This document shows positions 8,783 through 16,291 of a stretch of DNA of 46,560 nt, in pieces; the stretch's first letter is position 1, and each line of letters opens with the position of its first letter. Position numbers and translations under genes: made by a program. The stretch comes from an uncultured Prevotellaceae bacterium (lineage in GTDB: Bacteria; Bacteroidota; Bacteroidia; Bacteroidales; Bacteroidaceae), in assembly GCA_947176535.1 (NCBI GenBank), contig CAMWQU010000017.1, positions 1-46,560 on the forward strand, given 5' to 3'. The notes below the pieces were generated by a model. It did not search any database, was not told where the DNA came from, and was given only the letters and a program-made list of their open reading frames with translations.

Positions 8783-8808
8783 GCGAGCAATATGTTCTGA
8801 ATGAGGAA

Positions 8809-9252
8809 TCAGTCCTCTTTCTTCTCGTAAGGGAAAACGTCGAGGATGGGCGTTTCGCTCAGTGATGTCAAATCCCAGTCGCCCATTGTCCCTGCCATGC
8901 TCTTGTCCAAGTTTGCCACGGCCGTCTTCAGGTCACGGGCCTGCACAAGCATGGTCTGTGAGGTACGTTTTTCAACTGCCGTCTTTTCGTCCAAGGTGAT
9001 GAAAGCCACTTTGGCCCTGTACCAGCGGTCGTCGTTTCCATCCGTCGAAGCCATCAACTCTGCGATGCGTGCTTTTTTGATACCGGCAACTTCGTATTCT
9101 CCGCTCATATACGGTTCCACCTCTTCCAGAAATCTGCGTTCCGCCTCTGTAAAGGTCAGGGCATCCACCATATATGTCTCAGTCACTTTCTTAATCTTTC
9201 CGTCCTCCATGGTCTTGTCGTAACGGATTTTGCATTCAAACCAGATTGCCAT
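8809..9252 (-). CDS. DUF4494 family protein
   Basis: This 147-residue cytosolic protein of unknown function resembles a family restricted, as far as I know, to Bacteroidota (DUF4494). It begins MAIWFECKIRYDKTMEDGK, and includes VDALTFTEAERRFLEEV and a conserved KVAFITLDEKTAVEKRTSQTM segment; no signal peptide, membrane segment or catalytic motif is seen. It is the first gene of a reverse-strand run with yggS, aguA and aguB, and it has its own well-formed promoter at 9280-9309. The domain number comes from memory. Confidence 0.8.
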   Translation of the reverse strand: MAIWFECKIRYDKTMEDGKIKKVTETYMVDALTFTEAERRFLEEVEPYMSGEYEVAGIKKARIAELMASTDGNDDRWYRAKVAFITLDEKTAVEKRTSQTMLVQARDLKTAVANLDKSMAGTMGDWDLTSLSETPILDVFPYEKKED

Positions 9253-9279
9253 CGTCTTTTCGTTTTAGTTTTTACATTG

Positions 9280-9309
9280 CAAAGGTAATCATTTTCTTGC
9301 GGAATGCAA
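9280..9309 (-). promoter_or_regulatory. Promoter for the DUF4494-yggS-aguA-aguB run
   Basis: On the reverse strand TTG (9307-9309) is followed after 19 nt by TACCTTTG (9280-9287), an exact fit to the Bacteroidota promoter pattern. The predicted start is about 24 nt before the ATG at 9252. Confidence 0.75.
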
Positions 9310-9324
9310 CCCTGTATGCGACAT

Positions 9325-11136
9325 TTATTTGTCCCAAAAGAAATATTGCCGTTGGCGTTGTTTCTCTTCCGGTGTCTTTGCGGAAAACACGCGCTCCAGG
9401 GTGTAGGGATGATAGCCCGTTGCCCATGTTTCGGTGCTTACCGTCATCGGGGTGGGGGTGAAATCCTGCACTTGTTCGAGGTGGAAACCGAGATGCCGTA
9501 CCTGTTCGGCCAAACGGGCCATATCCTGCTCACGGCACCCCGGATGGCTGCTGATGAAATAGGGGATAATCTGTTGGCGAAGCCCTGCACGCCGGCAAGT
9601 CTGGTCGAAGATGGATTTGAACTGATGGAACTGCGAGAAAGGCGGTTTGCGCATAAAGCGGAGCACATGCTCCTCGGTGTGTTCGGGAGCCACTTTCAGG
9701 CGGCCGCTGACGTGCCTCGTAATCAGTTCATGAGTATATTCGCGGGCCGCCGCGTTAAGCCGTTCATCTTTGTAGTCGTGCAGAAGTAGGTCGTAACGCA
9801 CGCCGCTGCCAATGAAACTCTTCTTTACGCCCGGTATGTGGTCTACGGCCCGGTAGATGTCGATAAGCGGCTGATGGTCGCCGTTCAGGTTGGGGCAGAC
9901 TTTGGGATGAACGCAGGAGGGCCGTTTGCACTTCTCGCACAGACTCCGGTCTTTGCCTGTCATGCGATACATATTGGCCGAAGGGCCGCCGAGGTCGCTG
10001 ATGTAGCCCCGGAAGTCCGGCATCTGCGTCACCTGCTTCACCTCCCGCAGTATGCTTTCCTTTGAGCGGCTTGCGATAAACTTTCCCTGATGGGCCGAAA
10101 TCGTGCAGAATGCACAGCCGCCGAAGCAACCGCGATGGAGGCAGACGGAATGCCGTATCATGTCGTAGGCCGGTATGCGCTTGCCGTTGTATTTGGGGTG
10201 CGGCATGCGGGTGTAAGGGAGGTCGAACGAGTGGTCCAGTTCCTCTGTAGTCATCGGGGGATAGGGAGGTGTGACAACCAACCATCTGCCTTCAGCTTTC
10301 TGTAAGAGTGTCCGGGCATGTAGTTTGTTGCTTTCCTCTTCAATATGACGGAAGTTCTCGGCTTGCTTTTTAGCGTCTTGCAGGCATTCTTCATGACTGT
10401 AGAGTTCAAATGCCTCTTGTGACGACGCACGGGGCAGTTGGTCGTAAACGGCAACAGTCTGGGGCAGTTGGTCTTCGCCGAGGATGGCCTTGGCAAAAGC
10501 CTCACGGCCGATGCACGCCTCGCCGTCCTCGTCATAGGATAGGGTGGAATCGTACTCTTCGATAAGCGTCGTGAGCCGACGGGCAAGCTCGCAGGTCGGT
10601 TGCTCTCCCATGCCATAGACAATAAGGTCGGCTTCGGAAGGCAGGAGAATGGAGGGCAGGAAACGCTCTTTCCAGTAATCGTAATGCGTGAGCCGGCGCA
10701 GACTGGCCTCAATGCCCCCCAATACGATAGGGACGTCAGGATAGAGCTGACGCAGGATGCGGCTGTACACGATTGTCGGATATTCGGGTCGCATATCGTG
10801 GCGACCGTCCGGCGAATAGGCATCCTCGCTGCGCAGACGCCGTGCCGCAGTGTACTTGTTTACCATCGAATCCATGCAGCCGGGGGCAATGCCAAACCAC
10901 AAGCGGGGACGCCCCAGGCGGCGGAAATCGCGCAAGTCGCCGTGCCAGTCGGGCTGGGGGACGATGGCTACACGCAGACCCTCTGCCTCAAGCAGACGTC
11001 CGATGACGGCCACACCGAAAGACGGATGATCCACATAGGCATCGCCCGAGAATAGAATGACGTCGGCTCTGTCCCAACCGCGCAATTCCATTTCGCGGCG
11101 TGTCGTGGGAAGCCAGTCTTGCAGGTTACGCTTCAT
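9325..11136 (-). CDS. ygiQ: YgiQ family radical SAM protein
   Basis: A 603-residue radical SAM protein of the YgiQ (UPF0313) family. The [4Fe-4S] cluster motif is HRGCFGGCAFCTI (C337, C341, C344), preceded by an N-terminal region of the family starting NLQDWLPTTRREMELRGWDRADVILFSGDAYVDHPSF. KVAPEHTEEHVLRFMRKP and IIPYFISSHPGC are other family blocks. The reaction is unknown. It starts 25 nt after the amidase-like gene on the same strand and may be co-transcribed with it. Confidence 0.94.
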   Translation of the reverse strand: MKRNLQDWLPTTRREMELRGWDRADVILFSGDAYVDHPSFGVAVIGRLLEAEGLRVAIVPQPDWHGDLRDFRRLGRPRLWFGIAPGCMDSMVNKYTAARRLRSEDAYSPDGRHDMRPEYPTIVYSRILRQLYPDVPIVLGGIEASLRRLTHYDYWKERFLPSILLPSEADLIVYGMGEQPTCELARRLTTLIEEYDSTLSYDEDGEACIGREAFAKAILGEDQLPQTVAVYDQLPRASSQEAFELYSHEECLQDAKKQAENFRHIEEESNKLHARTLLQKAEGRWLVVTPPYPPMTTEELDHSFDLPYTRMPHPKYNGKRIPAYDMIRHSVCLHRGCFGGCAFCTISAHQGKFIASRSKESILREVKQVTQMPDFRGYISDLGGPSANMYRMTGKDRSLCEKCKRPSCVHPKVCPNLNGDHQPLIDIYRAVDHIPGVKKSFIGSGVRYDLLLHDYKDERLNAAAREYTHELITRHVSGRLKVAPEHTEEHVLRFMRKPPFSQFHQFKSIFDQTCRRAGLRQQIIPYFISSHPGCREQDMARLAEQVRHLGFHLEQVQDFTPTPMTVSTETWATGYHPYTLERVFSAKTPEEKQRQRQYFFWDK

Positions 11137-11161
11137 CGTTGTCTTTTCTGTTGGTTAAATA

Positions 11162-14131
11162 TTATGGCTTGCCGAGTATGAACGAGAGTGAGGCGGCCAT
11201 TATCGCCTGTCGAATTTCCGGTTCACGTACACATTCGAGCGGGAAGCCGTAGGTGAGCGTGTTTCCTCCCTTACCGCTTTCCGAAGCCCGATAGGCTACG
11301 GCCAACGAAGTCGGGCAGGACGCCGAAGTTACGGTGCTGAATGCGTCCGTGACAGGAGTCAGAACGCTAATCCGCCGGATGGAATATTGTTCCTCGTTCG
11401 GTTCGCAGTAAATGCTGAAACGGGCATTCATTCCCGTCAGTGCGGCGGTACTGTCTGTGAGGGCGTAACAGCCTGCAGTCCGGCAGTGCAGAACGTTGGC
11501 GGCAAATTCCGGGCTCACCTCTTCGCTGAGGTACGCCCCGCTTGTGAGTAATGCCCCTCCGGCTTGCGTGAATGTCTGAAGTCTTTGCGATAAGGCCGGG
11601 GAGGGTGCCGGACGGGCGTTCATGCTATACCCGTCCTGACGCTGCGCGCCAAGAATGAGGTCTATGGCATGATAGGCACCGGGTACCATGCCTTGTTCGA
11701 AAGCTGAGGTCGAACAGGAGGATATGGACAGCGTGCTGTCGCCAAGCAGGAAGTCCGTGGCATGGCGAATGGGAAAGTCAAACGTATTTCCGGCCATGAG
11801 GATGCCTTCGAACTCGTCGGAAGTGAAACCGGGTTCCGACTCTTCAAACCCCGTATAATTCTCCCGGTCGAAGCAGAGCTGTCGGCCGCAATAGGAATAA
11901 CTTCGGTGATAGACCACCCCGGGATCGGCATTGAAATCGAAGCCCCGGAGCGAATCGTTGTCGATGGGCTGCGGGCCCGCCAGTCGGTCGAAACCGTTGA
12001 TGATGAGCAGATGATGACGCGGAGTCGCGGGACTGTAGACACACAATTCCTCGCTTGGCATACTTTCTCCCCCCTCGTTATAGGCCCGCACCTTGTATTT
12101 CGTAAGCACGTTCCGGCGCAGAGGCAGCGTGACCTGATTGGTGTAGTATCGGCAGCCGTTGTCGTAGCCTTGCTCTCCTTCGGCCGTGTAGACGATGTAG
12201 CCCGTCGGCGAAGCGGAAAATTCGCTTTCATCGACCACGGGCATCCAAGACAGCATGACCGAATCGCCCTGCGCGGTAACCGTAGCCGAAAAGTTCTTTA
12301 CGGGCAACGGCTGGGTGACGAGCGGCCCGCAATCGTGCACCGTGGAGATGTATTGCAGAATACCTTTGTATATAGCCCGCGAAAGCAGCATCTTGAACGA
12401 CGGGTCGTGTCCCCGGCAGAGGTCGGCGAAGTTCTGATGGGACAAGGTTTCCAGTATCATGCTCGGAATGTAGGGAATACGCGTCTCCGAATAGTTCCTG
12501 TCGAACATCTGCCGGCGGTTCCATGTGCCGCACCGGTTGCGTATGTCGGTATCGACTTGTGTCATTACCATGTCACAAAGGTCGCGAGACATCAGCCTCG
12601 AACGGTTGGAGGGGAACATCCCCTTGGCCAGCAGACCTTCAAAACTGCTGCCGCCGGTCGTGTTACTTCCGGTCGTGTAGATTCCCAGTGTGCCGATGAT
12701 AGAACTATCCGGCCGGTTTCCGGCATCGCTGTGTACGGCCAAAGACAGTTCCAGAGGAACGTTCAGTCCGCTGTCTCCCGGCAGATAGTTCGACCCGCAC
12801 GCCAACCGGTTGGTCATCAGCGAACGCGTATTGAGGTCTTCGGCATAGTCGTCGGTCTTGTCTTTATTCTTATACAGCGCGTAAGGCATTCCGGCCCACT
12901 GCGCATAATAACGGCTACCTTCGAGTGCCCGGGGCAGGTTGCTACGCACGAAAGCGTGCAGCGAGTCACCCCGCGCCACGTTGCCCATTCCACCTCCGAA
13001 GCGGACGGCATCGGCCGTGACTACGCCCCGGTAACTGCTTCGGTTGGTGAGTAGCACACAATTATCCCTGTCACATCCGGCAGCAAAATCGAATGTACCC
13101 AGATACACCCATGTGCCTCCACCCATCTGCTGATTGACGCGAAATCGCGTCTCTATGCCCCGGTGGCGCACGATGTATTCGGCATCACTGACACTGGTAG
13201 GCAGGGTGGCGTAACTGACATATACGGCATAACTGCCGTCGCGGGGCAGACGGGGCTGCCAAACCGCCTCACTGAGCTGTCGTTTGCCGAAGCGTGCCTC
13301 GGCTTTGCGGAAAGTACCGGCTTCAAACGGATTCTCGCCGTCGAAATAGACATCCTGCACCTTGCCGAATCCCGTGTCGGCCGTCTCCCATTCGTACATC
13401 CCCGCCGTCTCGGAATACACGCCGTAAGGGGTATCCATGTCGTTGTCCACAACCACCTCTTCCCGCTGCCAGTCGCGTTCGCGGAGCGAAAAGACGTAGG
13501 CCCCTGCATTCTCGAGCATGGGCATGAGAAAAGGCACGACGAAAGACTGAGTGAAGAGGTCTTCGGCCGTACAGTATAACCGTGGACGCTGCCACTTCCA
13601 TACCCCTTTCCGGATGTCGTAGTAACTTCCGTGACTGGCCCAGATGGCGATGTGCCGCCCCTGCAGTCCGTGGGAGATGTCGTAGGGGCGAGACAAGGGC
13701 TTCACCCACGGCTGTCCCTCGTATTCGAGATTCCCCCAGCGCCGCAGTTCGGGCATGGTGTCGCTCCATGCGGCGGGAATCAGTTCTTCTATGGGAATAT
13801 TTCCCGCCAAAATACTCACCCGGTACGTGTTGTAGGGTGGGGGCATGAGGCGTTGCACGTCGCTGTTTATCCGGCTTACGGCCTCACGTGTAAAGGGCTG
13901 TTCCGCAAACCGTTCATTGACGCTGAGTGTCACGCGACGGCCCTGTGCATCCACCTCAACTCGGTTGAGGCGCACGGACGCATTGCCGTTGTACGCCGCG
14001 TTGGTGTAGTTCGTGAAATAGTTGGTCAGGCGGCTCTTGATGCGCGCGGCGGCAGACTGGGCATGAGCCGAACCGACCGATGACAACAGACCACAGACTA
14101 TGATGGAGGCAATGAGGAATAATCGTTTCAT
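11162..14131 (-). CDS. Secreted golvesin-like/Fn3 protein with a split Amidase_3-type core
   Basis: A 989-residue exported protein; related Bacteroidota proteins are usually labelled golvesin C-terminal-like or xanthan lyase. The start chosen is ATG 14131 (a TTG lies one codon upstream), giving the signal peptide MKRLFLIASIIVCGLLSSVG. After an N-terminal domain (30-125) come IAIWASHGSYYD (H167) and TAEDLF (E190), then a beta-rich golvesin-like domain (about 252-382), then ELSLAVHSDAG (H467) and MILETLSHQNFAD (E561). These four residues match the zinc ligands and catalytic glutamate of N-acetylmuramoyl-L-alanine amidases of the Amidase_3 type. A fibronectin type III domain (about 605-710) and a C-terminal domain of about 270 residues follow. 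I infer a periplasmic or surface wall amidase. It starts 3 nt after the acyltransferase stop, so translation is probably coupled. Confidence 0.75.
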   Translation of the reverse strand: MKRLFLIASIIVCGLLSSVGSAHAQSAAARIKSRLTNYFTNYTNAAYNGNASVRLNRVEVDAQGRRVTLSVNERFAEQPFTREAVSRINSDVQRLMPPPYNTYRVSILAGNIPIEELIPAAWSDTMPELRRWGNLEYEGQPWVKPLSRPYDISHGLQGRHIAIWASHGSYYDIRKGVWKWQRPRLYCTAEDLFTQSFVVPFLMPMLENAGAYVFSLRERDWQREEVVVDNDMDTPYGVYSETAGMYEWETADTGFGKVQDVYFDGENPFEAGTFRKAEARFGKRQLSEAVWQPRLPRDGSYAVYVSYATLPTSVSDAEYIVRHRGIETRFRVNQQMGGGTWVYLGTFDFAAGCDRDNCVLLTNRSSYRGVVTADAVRFGGGMGNVARGDSLHAFVRSNLPRALEGSRYYAQWAGMPYALYKNKDKTDDYAEDLNTRSLMTNRLACGSNYLPGDSGLNVPLELSLAVHSDAGNRPDSSIIGTLGIYTTGSNTTGGSSFEGLLAKGMFPSNRSRLMSRDLCDMVMTQVDTDIRNRCGTWNRRQMFDRNYSETRIPYIPSMILETLSHQNFADLCRGHDPSFKMLLSRAIYKGILQYISTVHDCGPLVTQPLPVKNFSATVTAQGDSVMLSWMPVVDESEFSASPTGYIVYTAEGEQGYDNGCRYYTNQVTLPLRRNVLTKYKVRAYNEGGESMPSEELCVYSPATPRHHLLIINGFDRLAGPQPIDNDSLRGFDFNADPGVVYHRSYSYCGRQLCFDRENYTGFEESEPGFTSDEFEGILMAGNTFDFPIRHATDFLLGDSTLSISSCSTSAFEQGMVPGAYHAIDLILGAQRQDGYSMNARPAPSPALSQRLQTFTQAGGALLTSGAYLSEEVSPEFAANVLHCRTAGCYALTDSTAALTGMNARFSIYCEPNEEQYSIRRISVLTPVTDAFSTVTSASCPTSLAVAYRASESGKGGNTLTYGFPLECVREPEIRQAIMAASLSFILGKP

Positions 14132-14134
14132 CAA

Positions 14135-14719
14135 TTATCGGTGGTCTGCGGTCGGTTTGTGGTTACTGTTTAGTCCGGTGGTGAACTTCTCGGGATGCTT
14201 TCCGCTGAATCCCTCGAAATAGTGTTTGATTTCGGTTAATTGGGTGTCGATGTCTCCGTTGGGTATCACCTGCTTGGTGCAGCGGATAAGGCGACGTTTG
14301 TAGTCCAGTCCGTAGAGCAAGATGGGCAGTTCGGCCTTGAGGGCAATGTAGTAGAAGCCCTTTTTCCATTCGGGTTGCAGGCGTCGTGTCCCTTCGGGCG
14401 TGATGCAGAGGTGGAACTCTTCGGCCTCGCGTGCCTGCTGTGCCAAAATGTCCGTCACGCTGTGGTGCTTGTCGCGATAGATCGGAATGCCTCCCATGCG
14501 CCGGAACAAGGGGCCCAACGGCCAGAAGAACCATTCTTTCTTCATCATGAAGCCGCACCGGAAACTTTCGGCTCCCATGAAGAGCACGGCCATGATGAAG
14601 TCCCAGTTTGACGTATGGGGCGCGAGGGCGATGATGTATTTCTTCGGGCGTTTCACCGTTTCCTCGAAACGATAGCCCATCCGACGGTAGAGTAACCACC
14701 GGCAAAATTTTCTCACCAT
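14135..14719 (-). CDS. PlsC-like lysophospholipid acyltransferase
   Basis: A 194-residue acyltransferase of the PlsC/LPLAT family that would transfer an acyl chain to a lysophospholipid or related acceptor at the inner membrane. The catalytic HxxxxD motif is HTSNWD (H35, D40). The later motifs GGIPIYRD and TPEGTRR are the substrate-binding blocks II and III of the family. No clear membrane anchor is seen. The short form with HTSNWD and TPEGTR is common in Bacteroidota and is often labelled 1-acyl-sn-glycerol-3-phosphate acyltransferase; acceptor specificity cannot be read from sequence. The gene precedes the amidase-like gene by 3 nt. Confidence 0.88.
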   Translation of the reverse strand: MVRKFCRWLLYRRMGYRFEETVKRPKKYIIALAPHTSNWDFIMAVLFMGAESFRCGFMMKKEWFFWPLGPLFRRMGGIPIYRDKHHSVTDILAQQAREAEEFHLCITPEGTRRLQPEWKKGFYYIALKAELPILLYGLDYKRRLIRCTKQVIPNGDIDTQLTEIKHYFEGFSGKHPEKFTTGLNSNHKPTADHR

Positions 14720-14785
14720 ATTCTTTGCGTTGCGTTTTTGGGGCGAGGCAGGCGGTATGACTGCCCCGTATTGTCCCGGAAACTT

Positions 14786-15058
14786 TTACAGCAGAGCCTT
14801 GATTTGCTCTGAGATTTCGTCAGCCTCGTTTACGACGTCGGCACGCAGTTTCTTGAAGTAGCTCTTGGCTGTCATTCCCGGCTCCACATGTCCGATGCGG
14901 CTCAGCATGTTGTCCTGCAGGTTCAGGATTTGGGTCATCAGCGCGTCTACGTCTTTCTGCTGTACAGGTTTCTCGTAGTGCATAATAGCCACACACTCAG
15001 CGAATAATTCTCCACACAGGTAGTTGATACCTTTCTTCAAATCTTTTCTTTTTGCCAT
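14786..15058 (-). CDS. Conserved 90-residue helical protein
   Basis: A small soluble protein, MAKRKDLKKGINYLCGELF to KALL, predicted helical, with no known motif. I chose ATG 15058 because a longer frame would run through the TACGTTTG promoter box at 15081-15088. Similar short proteins occur widely in Bacteroidota as hypothetical proteins, from memory. It lies 66 nt upstream of the PlsC-like gene and may head that transcript. Function unknown. Confidence 0.75.
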   Translation of the reverse strand: MAKRKDLKKGINYLCGELFAECVAIMHYEKPVQQKDVDALMTQILNLQDNMLSRIGHVEPGMTAKSYFKKLRADVVNEADEISEQIKALL

Positions 15059-15080
15059 AACGTCGATATTTTGAAAGTAG

Positions 15081-15088
15081 CAAACGTA
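15081..15088 (-). promoter_or_regulatory. -7 box for the 90-residue protein gene
   Basis: The reverse strand reads TACGTTTG, a perfect TAnnTTTG, 22 nt upstream of the ATG at 15058. No clear TTG at the normal spacing. It supports the short start and could drive the run through the acyltransferase, amidase-like and ygiQ genes. Confidence 0.55.
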
Positions 15089-15167
15089 GTCAAAGGTAAG
15101 GACTTTTACGTAATATTCCAACTGTTTTGCCGCCTTTTTTAACAGAGCAAAGATAAAATATCTCCTA

Positions 15168-15787
15168 TTATAACTTGATTTGCCAATATCGGTAGTATCT
15201 TGCAATAAAGAGGGTGATAAACATACATGACACGATATACAGCAGAGGCATATCTTTGGGTAGATTTCCTAATGCCGTATGCGATAGCACAATCATGGGT
15301 ATTCTTTGATAAATATATAACGGGAAAAGATTGGCTCCCAACCAATAAAGGGGCTTATTCCCTATTCTCAACTTCATAGTTATGATAACTATTGTTATGG
15401 CGAGTGCAATAGACGTAATATTGCATTTGGTTCCTTTTATTATGTCCCCCGGTAGATTATACGCCCAAATATATGTTATTATAAATACTGACAGGCTTAG
15501 AATAAGATATAATGTATATCTCTTATGGACTATACTTTCGATTTTTTTCTTATATCGAGAATACAGTATGCCGGAAGGATATGCAAACAATGTATCATAC
15601 CAATACGCTTCTTTAGTAAACCGTAGGATTATGAAGAAAGCGAAGAAAAGGAGGAAGAGATACGTGAACCTACAATAATACCCCCCCCATTTTTACTAAA
15701 TGCAATCCATGTTATAAGATAGCATACGAGTATGACAAATATGTACATTTTTTTCGTACTATACAAATATCTGTACGCTTTTTCGTA
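15168..15787 (-). pseudogene. Broken acyltransferase-3 (OafA-like) membrane protein
   Basis: The reverse strand encodes the C-terminal half of a multi-pass acyltransferase of the O-antigen/surface-glycan acetylase type. Two frames join at a run of eight G (forward C 15681-15688). Upstream of it the frame reads MYIFVILVCYLITWIAFSKN; downstream it resumes as RFTYLFLLFFAF, then FTKEAYWYDTLFAYPSGILY, and ends IARYYRYWQIKL at a TAA (15168). Adding one G, or removing two, restores one frame. A stop at 15788-15790 closes the upstream side, so the N-terminal half of the usual ~340 residues is absent. The stretch is visibly AT-rich compared with its neighbours, which suggests horizontal origin. Transfer of acetyl groups to surface sugars would have been its role by family. 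Confidence 0.8.
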
Positions 15788-15859
15788 CTAAGATGAAAAG
15801 TTCAATACGCGGTTGAAGTGGAAGGGTTTCTTTATGCGATTTGCTTCTATCTATATATA

Positions 15860-15886
15860 ATATGCGTGCGTATGCGCGTATGTGCG
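15860..15886. other. 27-nt alternating purine-pyrimidine tract
   Basis: Every base from 15860 to 15886 alternates purine and pyrimidine, including GCGTGCG, TATGCGCG and TATGTGCG. Such tracts can adopt Z-DNA under negative supercoiling. It is in the gene-free stretch between the broken acyltransferase and pfp. Confidence 0.6.
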
Positions 15887-15930
15887 ACATCGTTATTAGG
15901 CCCGGAAGTAGGGCAGTAAAAGCAAACTGT

Positions 15931-16012
15931 ATTCATCGTCGATGAACGGACATCCGTCGTTCGATGAATGTGTATTCTTCGTCGGTGAACGTTCGTTCAT
16001 CGACCGATGAAT
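15931..16012. repeat. 21/22-nt tandem palindrome array 2 (4 units)
   Basis: Four units built on the palindrome TTCATCG-T-CGATGAA. Equivalent bases start at 15932, 15953, 15975 and 15996, so the spacing is 21, 22 and 21 nt. Units 2 and 4 carry one- or two-base insertions or substitutions at the centre (CGTTCG, CGACCG). Unlike the other arrays it lies upstream of the next gene (pfp, by about 280 nt) and beside the truncated 5' side of a pseudogene, so its original neighbour may have been deleted. Confidence 0.85.
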
Positions 16013-16214
16013 AGAGAATGCCTCCTGAAGTTGTTTTCTATGGGGCGTAGTGCAGCGGATTTTGTAAGGCAAGGATTTATCTTTTCTATCGTGCATCCGG
16101 GAAACGTTCCGGTGGTTCACGGCGGCGAGAGCGAGACGGTGAGAATCCTGCGTCCATGCGGTTCTTTGCGGCAATTCCGCTCGGAAGATTACATTTTGGC
16201 GGCTTGTTACGATG
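16013..16214. other. Gene-free stretch upstream of pfp
   Basis: I see no credible gene. A short open frame crosses it but has no start signal and runs over the pfp promoter; no RNA gene or strong hairpin was noted. Together with the array and the alternating tract it makes up a gap of about 500 bases. Confidence 0.5.
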
Positions 16215-16241
16215 TTGTTTTCATTCTTTTTCGTATCTTTG
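16215..16241 (+). promoter_or_regulatory. Promoter for pfp
   Basis: TATCTTTG (16234-16241) is a perfect -7 box. TTG at 16215-16217 is 16 nt upstream, a little closer than usual. The predicted leader of pfp is about 47 nt. Confidence 0.6.
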
Positions 16242-16291
16242 CAGCGCAAAGTAACGCAGAACAAGCAAATAACATATAAACAAAGAAAGTT

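Noticed and set aside
11762..13054. A 430-codon forward frame opposite the amidase-like gene
   Set aside because: Arg/Val/His-rich product without motifs, opposite a gene with clear signal peptide and conserved domains.
16007..16279. A 90-codon frame before pfp
   Set aside because: It contains the pfp promoter, has no promoter of its own and no known motif.
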